64,000 nucleotides of DNA from JALYXI01 sp963716685 (GCA_963716685.1 CAVQTR010000003.1:3100001-3164000), one strand, 5' to 3'; positions 38,647-48,310 are shown, numbered from the stretch's first letter. Notes: generated by a model not told the origin, from the letters alone. Translations and numbers: made by a program.

Positions 38647-40105
38647 GGAGGACGCGGCCGGGATGCAAGCCGGTGGTTTTGCCCTGTGACCAGACGAGAC
38701 CGCCGTTGACGAAGACCTTCTCGATTCCGGTGGAGAGCAGGAAGGGCTCGGCGAAGGTGGCGCGATCGCGGACGGTGGCGGGATCGAAGAGGACGAGATC
38801 GGCGAAGGCGCCGGGTTTGAGGGTGCCGCGGTCTTTGAGGCCGAGCCGCGCGGCGGGGGCGGAGGTCATTTTGCGGACGGCTTCGGAAAGCGTGAGCCAC
38901 TTGCGCTCACGGACGAACAGGCCAAGCACGCGGGGATAAGTGCCGGCGCCGCGGGGGTGGCGCATGCGCAGGCCGCCATCGCTGCCGACCATGACCCAGG
39001 GCTGTTGGTAGAAGAGACGGATATCGTCGTCCTTCATGGCCTTACAGACGACACCGGCGCTGCCGTCTTTTACGATCTGGCTGTAAAGGGCGACAGGGGT
39101 GACGGCGCGGGCCTGGGCGAGGGCGGCGAGTGTGTGGCCTTCGAAATCGGGATGGGCCTTGCAGGAGGTGATGGTGACGTTTTCGGCGCCACCGACATCG
39201 GCCAGACCTTTGGCGACGCTGGCGGGGTTGTCGTACTGCTTATCGAGAACGAGGACGGTGAGGCCGGAGGACCAGGCGTCGTAGGGGTAGCAATCCGCGG
39301 TGACATCGAGGCCGCGCTTGTGGGCGGCATCGACGAGCCTGACGACTTCGGCGGCTTTGCCCCAGACGGCGGCGGTGCCGAGCTTGATGTGGGAGACTTC
39401 GACGGGAAGGCGGGCTTCTTCGCCGATGCGGATTTCTTCGCGAAAGGAATCCATGGCGTGATCGCCTTCATCGCGGACGTGGGAGACGTAGATGCCGTGG
39501 TGTTTAGCGGCGGCTTTGGCGAGGGCGATCAGTTCTTCGGTGGTGCTGTAGCTGCCGACTTCGTATTCGAGGCCGGAGGAGAGGCCGACGGCGCCGGCCT
39601 GCATGGCCTGATCGACGAGAGCGGCCATGCGCTCGATTTCCTCGGGGCGGGCTGGGCGCTTGTAATCCTTGCCCATGACCTGGGTGCGAACGGTGGCGTG
39701 GCCGACGAGGGTCTGCAGATTGAGCGCGGCGGGGGCGGAGCGGCGGGCCGCGAGGTAATCGGCGATGGGCCACGAGGAGCCGCCATCCTGTCCGACGAGG
39801 ATGGTGGTGAGACCCTGGGAGACCTGCGAGGCGGCATCGGAATCCACTTCGAGATGGTCAGAGTGGTTGTGCATGTCGATGAAGCCGGGAGCGAGGACGA
39901 GGCCGGAAGCGTCAATGACGGTTTCACCCTGGCGGGACCGGAGGTTGCCGATGGCGAGGATGCGATCGGCGGAGAAGCGGAGGCTGGCGCGCACCGCGGG
40001 AGCGCCGGTTCCATCGAGAACCAGCGCGTTGCGGATGAGGGTGGACGGCTGTGCCGGAAGCAGCGCCGCAGTTAGGAAGACGAGGAGAGCGGCGGAGCGG
40101 AGCAT
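38618..40105 (-). CDS. N-acyl-D-amino-acid deacylase-like amidohydrolase, exported
   Basis: A 495-residue metal-dependent amidohydrolase. A signal peptide (LRSAALLVFLTAALLPAQ) precedes a family core: GFIDMHNHSD (metal His pair), ILVGQDGGSS, GLSSGLEYEVGSYS, SHVRDEGD and EVSHIKLGTA (His ligands), and GSDGGLRMRHPRG near residue 375. This is the D-aminoacylase/dihydroorotase-like group. It should hydrolyse N-acyl-D-amino acids or related amides in the periplasm. Its ATG overlaps the stop of the upstream Oar-like receptor gene by one base (TGATG), so the receptor and enzyme are probably coupled: uptake, then hydrolysis of the ligand. Confidence 0.8.
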   Translation of the reverse strand: MLRSAALLVFLTAALLPAQPSTLIRNALVLDGTGAPAVRASLRFSADRILAIGNLRSRQGETVIDASGLVLAPGFIDMHNHSDHLEVDSDAASQVSQGLTTILVGQDGGSSWPIADYLAARRSAPAALNLQTLVGHATVRTQVMGKDYKRPARPEEIERMAALVDQAMQAGAVGLSSGLEYEVGSYSTTEELIALAKAAAKHHGIYVSHVRDEGDHAMDSFREEIRIGEEARLPVEVSHIKLGTAAVWGKAAEVVRLVDAAHKRGLDVTADCYPYDAWSSGLTVLVLDKQYDNPASVAKGLADVGGAENVTITSCKAHPDFEGHTLAALAQARAVTPVALYSQIVKDGSAGVVCKAMKDDDIRLFYQQPWVMVGSDGGLRMRHPRGAGTYPRVLGLFVRERKWLTLSEAVRKMTSAPAARLGLKDRGTLKPGAFADLVLFDPATVRDRATFAEPFLLSTGIEKVFVNGGLVWSQGKTTGLHPGRVLPKTPSETSN

Positions 40106-43100
40106 CAGAAAAAGTACTTCGCGCCGAACTGCATCACGCGCGGGGTGCCGAGCGTGCTGGTGTATTTGCCGAAAGTGTTGGGCGAGCCGAGGCTGAGCGT
40201 GGCGGTGTTGACGTCAAAGCGAACGGAGTTGGTGACGTTGAAGACTTCGGCGCGGAACTGCAGCTTGTGGCTTTCCTTCCATGGCATGGTGAACACTTTG
40301 CTGAGGCTGCCATCGATATTGAACACGCCATCGCCGCGCAGGGTGTTGCGGGAGCCGGACTGGCCGGGGAGCGTGAGCGCGAAATCGGCAAGGGCGGCGT
40401 TGGGGTTGGCGAACATGTAGGCACCGCCGCCGGGGATGGCGGCATTCTTCACGGTGGAGGCGGTGAGCGGGGCGAGCTGGGTGGCGTAGCCGGAGATGTT
40501 CCAGTTGGTGGGCCAGAAGCCGCCGTTGCCGACACTGATGGGGAAGCCGGAGGTTTGGCGATAGATGCCGTTGAGCTGCCAGCCGCCGATGATGGCGCCG
40601 AGGATGCGGTTATCGGTATCGAGGAACGGCTTGCCTTTGCCGAAGGGCAGTTCATAGACAGCGAAGGCGGTGAAGATATGGCGTGTGTCGTAATCCGAGA
40701 CGGCGCGCATCTGGCTGGTGTTCCAGGGGTTGATGATCTGGGAGAAGGTGACGCCATCGGATTCGCGGCTGGAGGCGAGATCGATGGACTTGCCGAAGGT
40801 GTAATTGAAATCGAACTGGAGGCCGTGGCTGAAGCGTTTGCGGGCGCTGAGCTGGAGCGAGTGGTAGGCACCGCTGCCGCGGGAGCGATAGACGGCAAGG
40901 GAGGAATACTGCGCATTCCACTGCTGGTAAGCGCCGTAGCGTCCGCAGGGGCTGCAGCCGGGACCATCGATATCAAGCAGGACGGTGGTGGCGTCTGGTT
41001 CCTGCGTATAGAACTGACTATAGATCTGCTGGGTGGCGGTGAGGCCCTTGCCGGCGTAGGGCGAGTAGAAGTTTTCGAAGAAGGGCTGCGGGGTGATCTT
41101 TGAGACCGGGACGTTAGCGGCAACCTGCTGTTCCATGATGGTCGCGGCCTGGAAGTAAGTCTGGCCGGAGGCTGGATCTTTCAGGTTGGTGGGGATGGCG
41201 ACGTCATCACCGATGAGCGAGCGGCGGGAGAGGCGGCCGATATATCCGGCCTGGAGGAGGATGCCACCCTTAACTTCGCGTTCGAAGGAGAAGTTGAGAT
41301 TGATGGTGTAGGGCGCTTTCAGCTTGTCATCGAGGCTGGAGGCGATGGCCCAGATATTGGGCGCGGTCTGGGGAAAGCCTCCCGGAGGCGCGGGCTGCAG
41401 CAGGCCGGCGGGGAGAATGGTGGCTCCCTGGAAACGCGGCGCGGTGAGGGCGTTGGCGTTAGCCGGGTTGGTGAGGGCGGTGGAGAAGCCGAGCGCGGTG
41501 GAATCGACGAGGCGGATGAGGCTTTGGCCGAAGGCATCGTAATAGATGCCGGCGCCGGCGCGAATGGAAGATTTGCCGGGGCCGCCGAAGAGCTTGCCGA
41601 GGAAGCCGGTGGTGCTTTGGGGCGAGTAGGCGATGCCGAGGCGCGGAGAGAAATCGTGCTGGAAGGGATAGAGTGGACGGCCGCCGGGCTTGCTCGACAG
41701 ATCGAACTTGATGGGAGCGACCAGGGACTGCGGCTTGCCGGCGTCCGCGAGGGCGCCGCGCTGGTCGAAGAAGTCACTCAGCGGAACGGAGGTGGTGGTT
41801 TGGATTCCGTTGGCTTCGCTCAGGGCGGGGTTGAGGGAGACGCGCAGGCCGGCGCTGACGGTGAGACCGCGGAAGGGGCGCCAGGTGTCCTGCAGATACA
41901 TTTCGAAATTTTTGTCGATGAACTTGCGGGCGACGCCGGCGCCCTGCGCGAGGGCATTGCCGGAGGCGTCGTAATTATACTTGGCGTCGCCTTCGGAGAT
42001 GATGCCGAGGAGATCGGTCATCAGGCGGGTGTAGAGCGTGCTGTTCTTGGCGTCAGCGGTGAGCAGGTTGGTGCCGGTGCCGCTGAGCCAGGAAGAGTTG
42101 ATGTAACCATCGCTGTAGGAGTTGGCGAAGTTGAGGCGCGTGGCGCTGGTGAAGCGGTAATTCGCGCCGAACGCGATGGTGTGGGCGCCTTTGTTCCAGG
42201 TGAAATCGTCGGCGACGTTGTGGGTGGGGATGGTGGCGGAGAGCGGACGCGTGGTGGCGTATAAGTTATCGATGGAGCGCAGGGTGACGTAGGCGGTGCT
42301 CTGGACGCCGGTCTGGTCGAACGACTGGCGGGTAAGGCCGTAGCGCATGTTGCTGATCAGGTTGGTGGTAATGACCCAGGTATCGCCGACCGCAAGGCCC
42401 TTGTCATTTTCGAGGCGGGCGGAAGCGTCGGCTTCACCGGGGTACTGGGGGATGGTGGTGGTCGAGTGATCGTTCTGGAGATTGCCGCGGAAGAAGATTT
42501 GATTTTTGGCGTTGAGGATGTAATCCGCACGGGTGATGTAGGTGTTGTAGCGCAGGGGGGAGCCGCTGTTAAAGCGGTAACCGGCGGTGTTCAGGCCATC
42601 GCCGACGGAGGTGTCGTTGGGCGAAGGGAACATCTGGAGATATTTGAGAATGGCGGGATCGGGACCGATGTGGAGCGGATCGACAGCGGCGACCTGATCG
42701 GGAGAGAGGGTACCGACGGAACCATCCTTGCGGACGTAAGTGAAGATTCCCTGACGGAATAAGTTATTGGGAACGATGCGAACGGCGCTGGCCTGCGAGG
42801 CATCGCGGCGGCCTTCGTAGCTGCCGAAGAGGAAAAGTTTGTCGCGCTTGATGGGGCCGCCGAGCGTGCCGCCATAGACGTTGCGGATGAGCGCGGTACG
42901 GGGGACGCCGGCCGCGTTGTTGAAGAACGTGTTGGCGCTGGTGAGCGTGTTGCGGTTGAATTCGAAAGCGGAGCCGTGCAGTTGGTTGGTGCCGGACTTA
43001 GTGACGAGCGAGACCTGCGCGCCGGAGGAGCGGCCCTGATCGGCGCCGAAGTTGGAAGTGGTAACGCGGAATTCCTGAACGGAATCGAGGGTGACGCGAA

Positions 43101-43710
43101 GGACTGAGGTGAAAGCGGTGCGGTACTGCTGATCATTGACGTCGACGCCATCGAGGGTGACGTTGCCCTGATCGCTCTTGCCGCCGTTGACGGAGCCGCT
43201 GCGGTAATCGTCTTTGCCGTTGTTGATATAAACGACGCCGGGCTGAAGCGCGAGGAGGCCGACGGGATTGCGGGCTTCAAAGGGAAGCTCGAGGATGGGT
43301 TTTTCGCCGATGGCATTGCCGACGGAAGCGTCGGTGGTGTTGACCTGGACGGATTCGGAGGAGACGGCTATGGTTTCGGTGACGAGGCCGACTTCGAATT
43401 TGAGATTGATGGTGGCGGGGGAATTGACTTCGAGCACGACCTTATCCATCAGCACGGAGCGGAAGCCGGTTACCCTGGCTTCGAGGCGGTAAGTGCCGGG
43501 CGTGACCTGGAGGAAAGAATAGCGGCCCTGCGCGTCGGTAAGTTCGGTGCGATGAGCGTCGGTCTGCTTGTTGATGATTTCGATGGCGACACTGGGAAGG
43601 ACGCCGCCGCTACTGTCAGCGGCGACGCCGCTGAGACTGGTGGCGTTCTGCGCGAGAAGTGCGGTGGCGAACAGAGAAGCGAGAACGACTGCGGTAGAAG
43701 TAAGACGCAT
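40105..43710 (-). CDS. Oar-like TonB-dependent receptor
   Basis: A 1,201-residue outer-membrane protein. A signal peptide is followed by a carboxypeptidase-regulatory fold (SLSGVAADSSGGVLPSVAIE) and a plug (LELPFEARNPVGLLALQPGV, TLDGVDVNDQQ, SGAQVSLVTKSGTN). The long barrel ends in FGAKYFF with a terminal aromatic, as required for outer-membrane insertion. This layout is the common acidobacterial Oar type. AGGGGG at 43716-43721 is its ribosome-binding site. Its stop overlaps the amidohydrolase start. The ligand is unknown; amides or peptides are suggested by the partner enzyme. Confidence 0.85.
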   Translation of the reverse strand: MRLTSTAVVLASLFATALLAQNATSLSGVAADSSGGVLPSVAIEIINKQTDAHRTELTDAQGRYSFLQVTPGTYRLEARVTGFRSVLMDKVVLEVNSPATINLKFEVGLVTETIAVSSESVQVNTTDASVGNAIGEKPILELPFEARNPVGLLALQPGVVYINNGKDDYRSGSVNGGKSDQGNVTLDGVDVNDQQYRTAFTSVLRVTLDSVQEFRVTTSNFGADQGRSSGAQVSLVTKSGTNQLHGSAFEFNRNTLTSANTFFNNAAGVPRTALIRNVYGGTLGGPIKRDKLFLFGSYEGRRDASQASAVRIVPNNLFRQGIFTYVRKDGSVGTLSPDQVAAVDPLHIGPDPAILKYLQMFPSPNDTSVGDGLNTAGYRFNSGSPLRYNTYITRADYILNAKNQIFFRGNLQNDHSTTTIPQYPGEADASARLENDKGLAVGDTWVITTNLISNMRYGLTRQSFDQTGVQSTAYVTLRSIDNLYATTRPLSATIPTHNVADDFTWNKGAHTIAFGANYRFTSATRLNFANSYSDGYINSSWLSGTGTNLLTADAKNSTLYTRLMTDLLGIISEGDAKYNYDASGNALAQGAGVARKFIDKNFEMYLQDTWRPFRGLTVSAGLRVSLNPALSEANGIQTTTSVPLSDFFDQRGALADAGKPQSLVAPIKFDLSSKPGGRPLYPFQHDFSPRLGIAYSPQSTTGFLGKLFGGPGKSSIRAGAGIYYDAFGQSLIRLVDSTALGFSTALTNPANANALTAPRFQGATILPAGLLQPAPPGGFPQTAPNIWAIASSLDDKLKAPYTINLNFSFEREVKGGILLQAGYIGRLSRRSLIGDDVAIPTNLKDPASGQTYFQAATIMEQQVAANVPVSKITPQPFFENFYSPYAGKGLTATQQIYSQFYTQEPDATTVLLDIDGPGCSPCGRYGAYQQWNAQYSSLAVYRSRGSGAYHSLQLSARKRFSHGLQFDFNYTFGKSIDLASSRESDGVTFSQIINPWNTSQMRAVSDYDTRHIFTAFAVYELPFGKGKPFLDTDNRILGAIIGGWQLNGIYRQTSGFPISVGNGGFWPTNWNISGYATQLAPLTASTVKNAAIPGGGAYMFANPNAALADFALTLPGQSGSRNTLRGDGVFNIDGSLSKVFTMPWKESHKLQFRAEVFNVTNSVRFDVNTATLSLGSPNTFGKYTSTLGTPRVMQFGAKYFF

Positions 43711-44069
43711 GATTTCCCCCTATGAAGATGGTGCGCTGACGCTGGTCGGCGCGTAAGTATTAACGGCTCAGACAGGGAGAAATCGTTAATCGTTGATTTT
43801 CTTTGAAGTGGTGGGGATTGTCAAGAAGTTTTCTTTTCCGGGCGGGTTAGGAGAGTTATGCTTTCCCTTACCCTGAATATGTGCATGGCCTGCGGGAGCA
43901 GTTGGAGGGCAAAGAGGCTACAACGCTTCCTGCGGCTGTGTCCCGCGCGCAGGATGCAACTCCTGCGCGGCAGAACAGAAGCCGGAGTGGTGCTTCGGTC
44001 AGAGTTAGGGACGAGTTCCTTACAATCTTTTAACGTTACCTGTTGAACGCGGGGCGCATCCGTTTCAGC
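43711..44069. other. Intergenic region between divergent operons
   Basis: These 359 bases hold the ribosome-binding site and promoter of the leftward receptor gene and the leader of the rightward HupE gene. The only structure I see is the hairpin listed separately. Short open frames on both strands show no recognisable protein. Confidence 0.5.
43946..43969. promoter_or_regulatory. Perfect inverted repeat in the receptor/HupE intergenic region
   Basis: CGCGCAGGA, six bases, then TCCTGCGCG. There is no T-run on either strand, so it is not a usual terminator. It could be an operator or an mRNA leader hairpin of the HupE gene. Confidence 0.3.
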
Positions 44070-45377
44070 ATGCGATGTAGATGGCTGTGGAGCCTGCTTC
44101 CCGCTTCCTTTGCGGCTTTTGTCACGCCCATTTGTGACGCCCACCAGCAACCGACGACTCTGGCTGTGCTGGAGGTAGGGCGCGATCAGGTGACCATGAA
44201 CCTCCATCTTCCCCTGACGGAGTTGCAGCTGGCGTTTGGGCATGGCGTGACCCAACACCCCGAGCAGACCGTCGCCGCGTGGGGGCCGGCGCTGCGGAAG
44301 TATTTGGTTGAGCACATCCATCCGATTACTGCTGCGGGAAGGCCCTGGTCTGTGCAGGTGCGGGATGTGGCGGTGGGTCGAGCAGAACAAATCCAGAGCG
44401 GTCCGTTTCAGGAGCTTCTGGTGGAACTCTCGCTGATTCCGCCGCCGGGAGCGGGCATGCAGGATTTCCTCCTGAACTATGACGTGATCCTGCACCAGGT
44501 GGTGACGCACAAGGCCGTGGTCTCGGTTCACCACGACTGGGCATCGGGCCGCGTTGGGTCGACGCAGATCGGGGTAATCGCGGTGAATACCACGACCACA
44601 CGAATCGAGCCGCTTTCGATTCATCTGGGCGAGGGCAGCTGGTGGAGAGGCTTCCAGGGCATGCTGCAGATGGGCGCACAACATATCCGCGAGGGCACGG
44701 ACCACCTGCTGTTTCTGCTGGTGCTTCTGCTGCCAGCCACGCTGCGGTTGAATGGCGTGGCCTGGGGAGAGTTTGGGGGCAGCCGCTACAGCCTGGCCCG
44801 ACTGGCGAAGATCGTCACGGCCTTTACGCTGGGGCACTCGATAACGCTGATCGCCGGCGCTTTGCAGTGGGTGAGGTTGCCGCAGCAGCCGGTGGAGGTT
44901 TTGATTGCCTTTTCCATTCTGGTGACGGCGGTTCACGCGATTCGACCGATGTTTCCTGGCCGTGAAACGCAGGTGGCGGCGGGATTCGGTCTTGTCCACG
45001 GACTTGCCTTCGCCAGCGTGCTGGCCGACCTGCACCTGAGCGCGGGTCCGATGGCGCTGAGTATTCTTGGTTTCAATCTGGGGATCGAGTTGATGCAGCT
45101 TTTCGTCATCGCGCTGACGGCACCGTGGCTGATTATTTTGAGCCTGACGCCAGCGCATCCCTGGGTGAGGCGCGGCGGCGCGGTGCTGGCGGGCATTGCC
45201 GCTGTTGGCTGGATTTTGAATCGTGTATCCGGGGAATCGAACTGGGTCGAACGGGCCATGAACAGTGCTCCCGAGTATGCGCCCGCCGGCATCCTCATTC
45301 TGGCCTTTATTGCTTTACCCGCTTACTTTTGCAAGACACTCCCGGCGGCTTCGTTCCGCCTGGCGAAAGAGAACTGA
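44070..45377 (+). CDS. HupE/UreJ family membrane protein
   Basis: A 435-residue protein. After a signal-type N-terminus (LWSLLPASFAAFVTPICDAH), the first 200 residues are soluble and beta-rich. Then a HupE/UreJ membrane region of about six helices starts with GAQHIREGTDHLLFLLVLLL (His/Asp pair) and continues with VTAFTLGHSITL and FGLVHGLAFASVL. These His-rich helices resemble metal-permease folds; HupE is a nickel permease in some bacteria, but this larger type is uncharacterised. Start ATG 44070 chosen for the signal sequence; TTG 44043 is longer. It is four bases from the DUF3500 gene. Confidence 0.75.
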   Translation: MRCRWLWSLLPASFAAFVTPICDAHQQPTTLAVLEVGRDQVTMNLHLPLTELQLAFGHGVTQHPEQTVAAWGPALRKYLVEHIHPITAAGRPWSVQVRDVAVGRAEQIQSGPFQELLVELSLIPPPGAGMQDFLLNYDVILHQVVTHKAVVSVHHDWASGRVGSTQIGVIAVNTTTTRIEPLSIHLGEGSWWRGFQGMLQMGAQHIREGTDHLLFLLVLLLPATLRLNGVAWGEFGGSRYSLARLAKIVTAFTLGHSITLIAGALQWVRLPQQPVEVLIAFSILVTAVHAIRPMFPGRETQVAAGFGLVHGLAFASVLADLHLSAGPMALSILGFNLGIELMQLFVIALTAPWLIILSLTPAHPWVRRGGAVLAGIAAVGWILNRVSGESNWVERAMNSAPEYAPAGILILAFIALPAYFCKTLPAASFRLAKEN

Positions 45378-45381
45378 TTAC

Positions 45382-47406
45382 GTGACAAACCATTTTTCAA
45401 GTAAGTTCTTACTTCCCTTCTCTGCCTTCCTGTCTTTGACGGTTGCGTGCTACTCGCTGGCAGGGCTTCACGCCGCCGATGACACGAACCGGAATCCCAT
45501 CGCGACCGCGAATCAGGCTTTGGTGAAACGGCTGATGACGGCCAGCAGTATCTCGCCACAGGCGACCGTGAGCGATGTGGTGACCAAGGCTCTCGCATTC
45601 GAAGCGATGCTGACCGCAGACCAGCTAAATACGCTGCAACTGACTTACTCGAGCACTCTAGCCGGTAAGTGGTCGAATCTACCCTGCGCCGCCACCTGCC
45701 GGAACGGTATTGGACTGGGGACTCTGACGGCCGATCAGCTGACGGCGGCTCTGGCGGTGATCCAGGCGGTGCTGGGAGCCTCGGCAAACGAAGGCTTCGA
45801 CGAGTTTGCGCAGATTCGCATGGCCGACGATGTGCTGGCTGCCGCCCAAAGCAGCGGAGGCGGAGCACCTGGGGGTACCAATCCGGGCGGGACCAATCCC
45901 GGCGGCGGCACGCCTCCCGGGGGTGGCACTCCTCCCGGCGGTGGCGGCGGGGGTGCGACCGGCGGCGGCTACGGTTCGGGCCTGTATTATCTGGCGTTCC
46001 TGAACACTCCGAGCAATACGGGCGCGTGGATGATGCAGTTCGGCGGGCATCACTATGCGGCGAACATCGGATTCAACGGAGGTCATATCGTTTCCACGAC
46101 TCCTCATTTCTATGGCCTGGAACCGCTGAGCTTCACTGTCAACGGCACAACCTATGCGCCGCTGACACAGGAGCACGATGCGATGGCGGCCATGCTGGCG
46201 TCCCTGAGCACGAGCCAGCTTGCCGCGGCGAAGTTAACCCAGACATTCAGCGACGCGACGCTAATCCCTGGTGAAACCAACGGGGGCAGCGGCACTTTCC
46301 CGGCCACCAAGGTGGGGATTCCCGTGAGCAGCCTGAGCGCGGCGCAGCAACAACTGGTGCTGGAGGCGATGAAGCCGTGGGTTCAGGACATGAATGCAAC
46401 GGTCGCCGCGAACCTACTTGCGATTTATCAAAACGAACTGAGCGGGACGTATATCGCGTATACCGGCGACGGCAACTCGGGTGACCTGACCTCGTTTTTG
46501 AAAGCTGACACGAACTATGCGCGGATCGATGGACCGAGCGTGTGGGTGGAGTTTGTGTGCCAGAACGGCGTGGTGTTCCAAAACCAGATTCATTACCACA
46601 CCGTTTGGCGCGATCATGTGCGCGATTACGGTAAGGATCTGAGCCTGACGACGCCGCTCGACACGCCGGTAAGCGGGGTGACGGGAGGAATCACCTCTGC
46701 GTCCGGGGCGAGCTACGCGATCGGTTCGCTTGCACCGGACGCAATCGGCACGCTGTTCGGAACCGGTTTCGCATCCGCGACCATTTCATCGTCCACTTCT
46801 ACGCTTGCCACCACGCTCGGCGGAGTGCAAGTGCAGATCAGGGATTCCGCGGGAGTGACGCGTAACGCGCCGCTGTTCTTTGTCTCCCCCACACAGATCT
46901 CGTATCAGAATCCGTCGGGCGCGAGTGCGGGAGCAGCGACGATTACGGTGCTGCTGAACGGCGGCGCTGTGGGTCAGGGCGCGACACTCATCGAGCAGGT
47001 GACGCCGGGGCTGTTCGCGGCGAATGCGAATGGGCAGGGCGTGGCGGCGGCAATCGCGGTGAGGGCCGGCGCGGACGGCAGCCAGGTAGCGCAGCCGCTG
47101 CTTCAACTTAATTCCACGACGAACAAATATGAAGCCATTCCGCTGGATGTGAGTGACGCGTCGAACCCGCTGATCCTGCTTGCCTTCGGGACGGGATTCC
47201 GGAACCGCACTTCGCTTGCGAATGCGTCGGCGACGATTGGGAGCGCGGTGGCGCAGGTGCTGTATGCGGGCGCGCAGGGCACGTTTGCGGGACTGGATCA
47301 GGCGAATATTCTGATTCCGAGCAGTCTGGCGGGGAGCGGCAATGTGAATGTCGTGCTGACTGTCGATGGGAAGGCAAGCAACGCGGTGGCGATCAACATC
47401 AAATAG
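45382..47406 (+). CDS. DUF3500 protein with Solibacter-type TIGR03437 C-terminal domain
   Basis: A 674-residue exported protein starting at GTG 45382, four bases after the HupE gene. A signal segment (LLPFSAFLSLTVACYSLAG) is followed by a helical region, then a Gly/Pro linker at about residues 158-198 (repeats of PGGTN and PGGGT). DUF3500 follows at about 200-440 (WMMQFGGHHYAANIGFNGGH, YGLEPLSF, HDAMAAMLASLS, QIHYHTVWRD; many His). The C-terminal 230 residues match the Solibacter beta-sandwich TIGR03437 (LAPDAIGTLFGTGF, APLFFVSPTQISYQNP, GTGFRNR, ANILIPSSLAGSG). It is predicted to be an extracellular enzyme or binding protein joined to a surface module. Function unknown. Confidence 0.8.
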   Translation: MTNHFSSKFLLPFSAFLSLTVACYSLAGLHAADDTNRNPIATANQALVKRLMTASSISPQATVSDVVTKALAFEAMLTADQLNTLQLTYSSTLAGKWSNLPCAATCRNGIGLGTLTADQLTAALAVIQAVLGASANEGFDEFAQIRMADDVLAAAQSSGGGAPGGTNPGGTNPGGGTPPGGGTPPGGGGGGATGGGYGSGLYYLAFLNTPSNTGAWMMQFGGHHYAANIGFNGGHIVSTTPHFYGLEPLSFTVNGTTYAPLTQEHDAMAAMLASLSTSQLAAAKLTQTFSDATLIPGETNGGSGTFPATKVGIPVSSLSAAQQQLVLEAMKPWVQDMNATVAANLLAIYQNELSGTYIAYTGDGNSGDLTSFLKADTNYARIDGPSVWVEFVCQNGVVFQNQIHYHTVWRDHVRDYGKDLSLTTPLDTPVSGVTGGITSASGASYAIGSLAPDAIGTLFGTGFASATISSSTSTLATTLGGVQVQIRDSAGVTRNAPLFFVSPTQISYQNPSGASAGAATITVLLNGGAVGQGATLIEQVTPGLFAANANGQGVAAAIAVRAGADGSQVAQPLLQLNSTTNKYEAIPLDVSDASNPLILLAFGTGFRNRTSLANASATIGSAVAQVLYAGAQGTFAGLDQANILIPSSLAGSGNVNVVLTVDGKASNAVAINIK

Positions 47407-47429
47407 ATCGAGGCTGCCGCGGCGGGCGG

Positions 47430-47819
47430 TCAGGAGTCCGATGCGTTGCCGGCGCGGCGTTGCGTGATATGCCAGAGAACACCGGAGGGGTCGAGGAGAT
47501 AAGCGACTCGCAGACCCCACGGCTGCAGCGCGGGCGGCTTGGGCTGGGGTATGCCGAATTGGGCTGGCAGGTCGAGTTCCTGGATGTGGCGCCACCACGA
47601 GTCCAGATCGTCGACCATGAGTTGCATCATGAAGTTTTCGGCCCATTCCTTCCGGAAGAAGTTCTGCAGGATGAAGCCGCCGGCGCCGATGCCGAAGATG
47701 GCGACGTCGCCGTCGAGCAGCTTGCAAAAGCCGATGGTTTCATAGAAGCGCTTGCTTAATGCAAAGTCTTTGGCGGGTACGAAGGGGCGCGCGAGTTCTG
47801 CGCCGGAGGGGATGCTCAT
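47430..47819 (-). CDS. VOC/glyoxalase-fold protein
   Basis: A 129-residue single-domain vicinal-oxygen-chelate protein: FVPAKDFALSKRFYETIGF at the N-terminus, LMVDDLDSWWRHI in the middle and LLDPSGVLWHITQ at the C-terminus. It keeps a possible metal residue in LWHITQ, but the full His/Glu set is not obvious. This small group includes bleomycin-resistance-like and isomerase-like proteins. Function unknown. It is divergent from a second VOC gene. Confidence 0.75.
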   Translation of the reverse strand: MSIPSGAELARPFVPAKDFALSKRFYETIGFCKLLDGDVAIFGIGAGGFILQNFFRKEWAENFMMQLMVDDLDSWWRHIQELDLPAQFGIPQPKPPALQPWGLRVAYLLDPSGVLWHITQRRAGNASDS

Positions 47820-47938
47820 CTCAGCAATACCTCACGCCTGTCTTCCATGCCGTTATTCTGGCATTACCGTCGGCATTGGAGAGCGCGCGCTATAGTAAAT
47901 CGGGCACCGGTGTCCCCGGGCTCCAGGAGAAAAACGCG

Positions 47939-48304
47939 ATGGGTTCGGTGACGGGCTTTGGCGGGGCGTTTATTCGAGCGAAGGATCCGGAAGCGCTGTA
48001 CCGCTGGTATGAGCAGCATCTGGGTCTGAAGAGGACGCAGGGGTTTTTCGGGTTTCCGGCGTCGTCGCAGCGCGGTCAGATCGTGTTTTCTTTCTTTACG
48101 AAGGAAAGCCAATACTTTCCCGCGGGGCAGAACACGATGATCAATCTGCAGGTGGAGGATCTGGACGGACTGCTGGACCGTTTGACAGCGGAAGGCGTGA
48201 CGGTGGATCCGAAACGCGACAGCTACGATTTCGGCAAGTTTGGTTGGTTCACAGATCCGGAAGGCAACCGGGTGGAAGTCTGGGAGCCTGCGGCTGAAGA
48301 CTGA
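47939..48304 (+). CDS. VOC/glyoxalase-fold protein
   Basis: A 121-residue VOC protein: FGGAFIRAKDPEALYRWYEQ, NLQVEDLDGLLDRL and WFTDPEGNRVEVWEP, a classical glyoxalase-like end. Start ATG 47939 is behind AGGAGA at 47925-47930; the frame is open further upstream to 47759 but lacks homology and overlaps the other VOC gene. Substrate unknown. It converges on the orphan permease gene. Confidence 0.8.
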   Translation: MGSVTGFGGAFIRAKDPEALYRWYEQHLGLKRTQGFFGFPASSQRGQIVFSFFTKESQYFPAGQNTMINLQVEDLDGLLDRLTAEGVTVDPKRDSYDFGKFGWFTDPEGNRVEVWEPAAED

Positions 48305-48310
48305 GCTTTC

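Noticed and set aside
38957..40075. 372-residue plus-strand open frame
   Set aside because: Antisense to the amidohydrolase, which has metal-binding motifs and a signal peptide.
43821..45158. 445-residue minus-strand open frame
   Set aside because: Antisense to the HupE gene; rich in Arg/Gln/His with no family resemblance.
45855..45975. GC-rich repeats that might look like a tandem-repeat or CRISPR-like element
   Set aside because: They encode a short Gly/Pro linker (PGGGT, PGGTN) inside the DUF3500 gene; units are short and irregular with no spacers.
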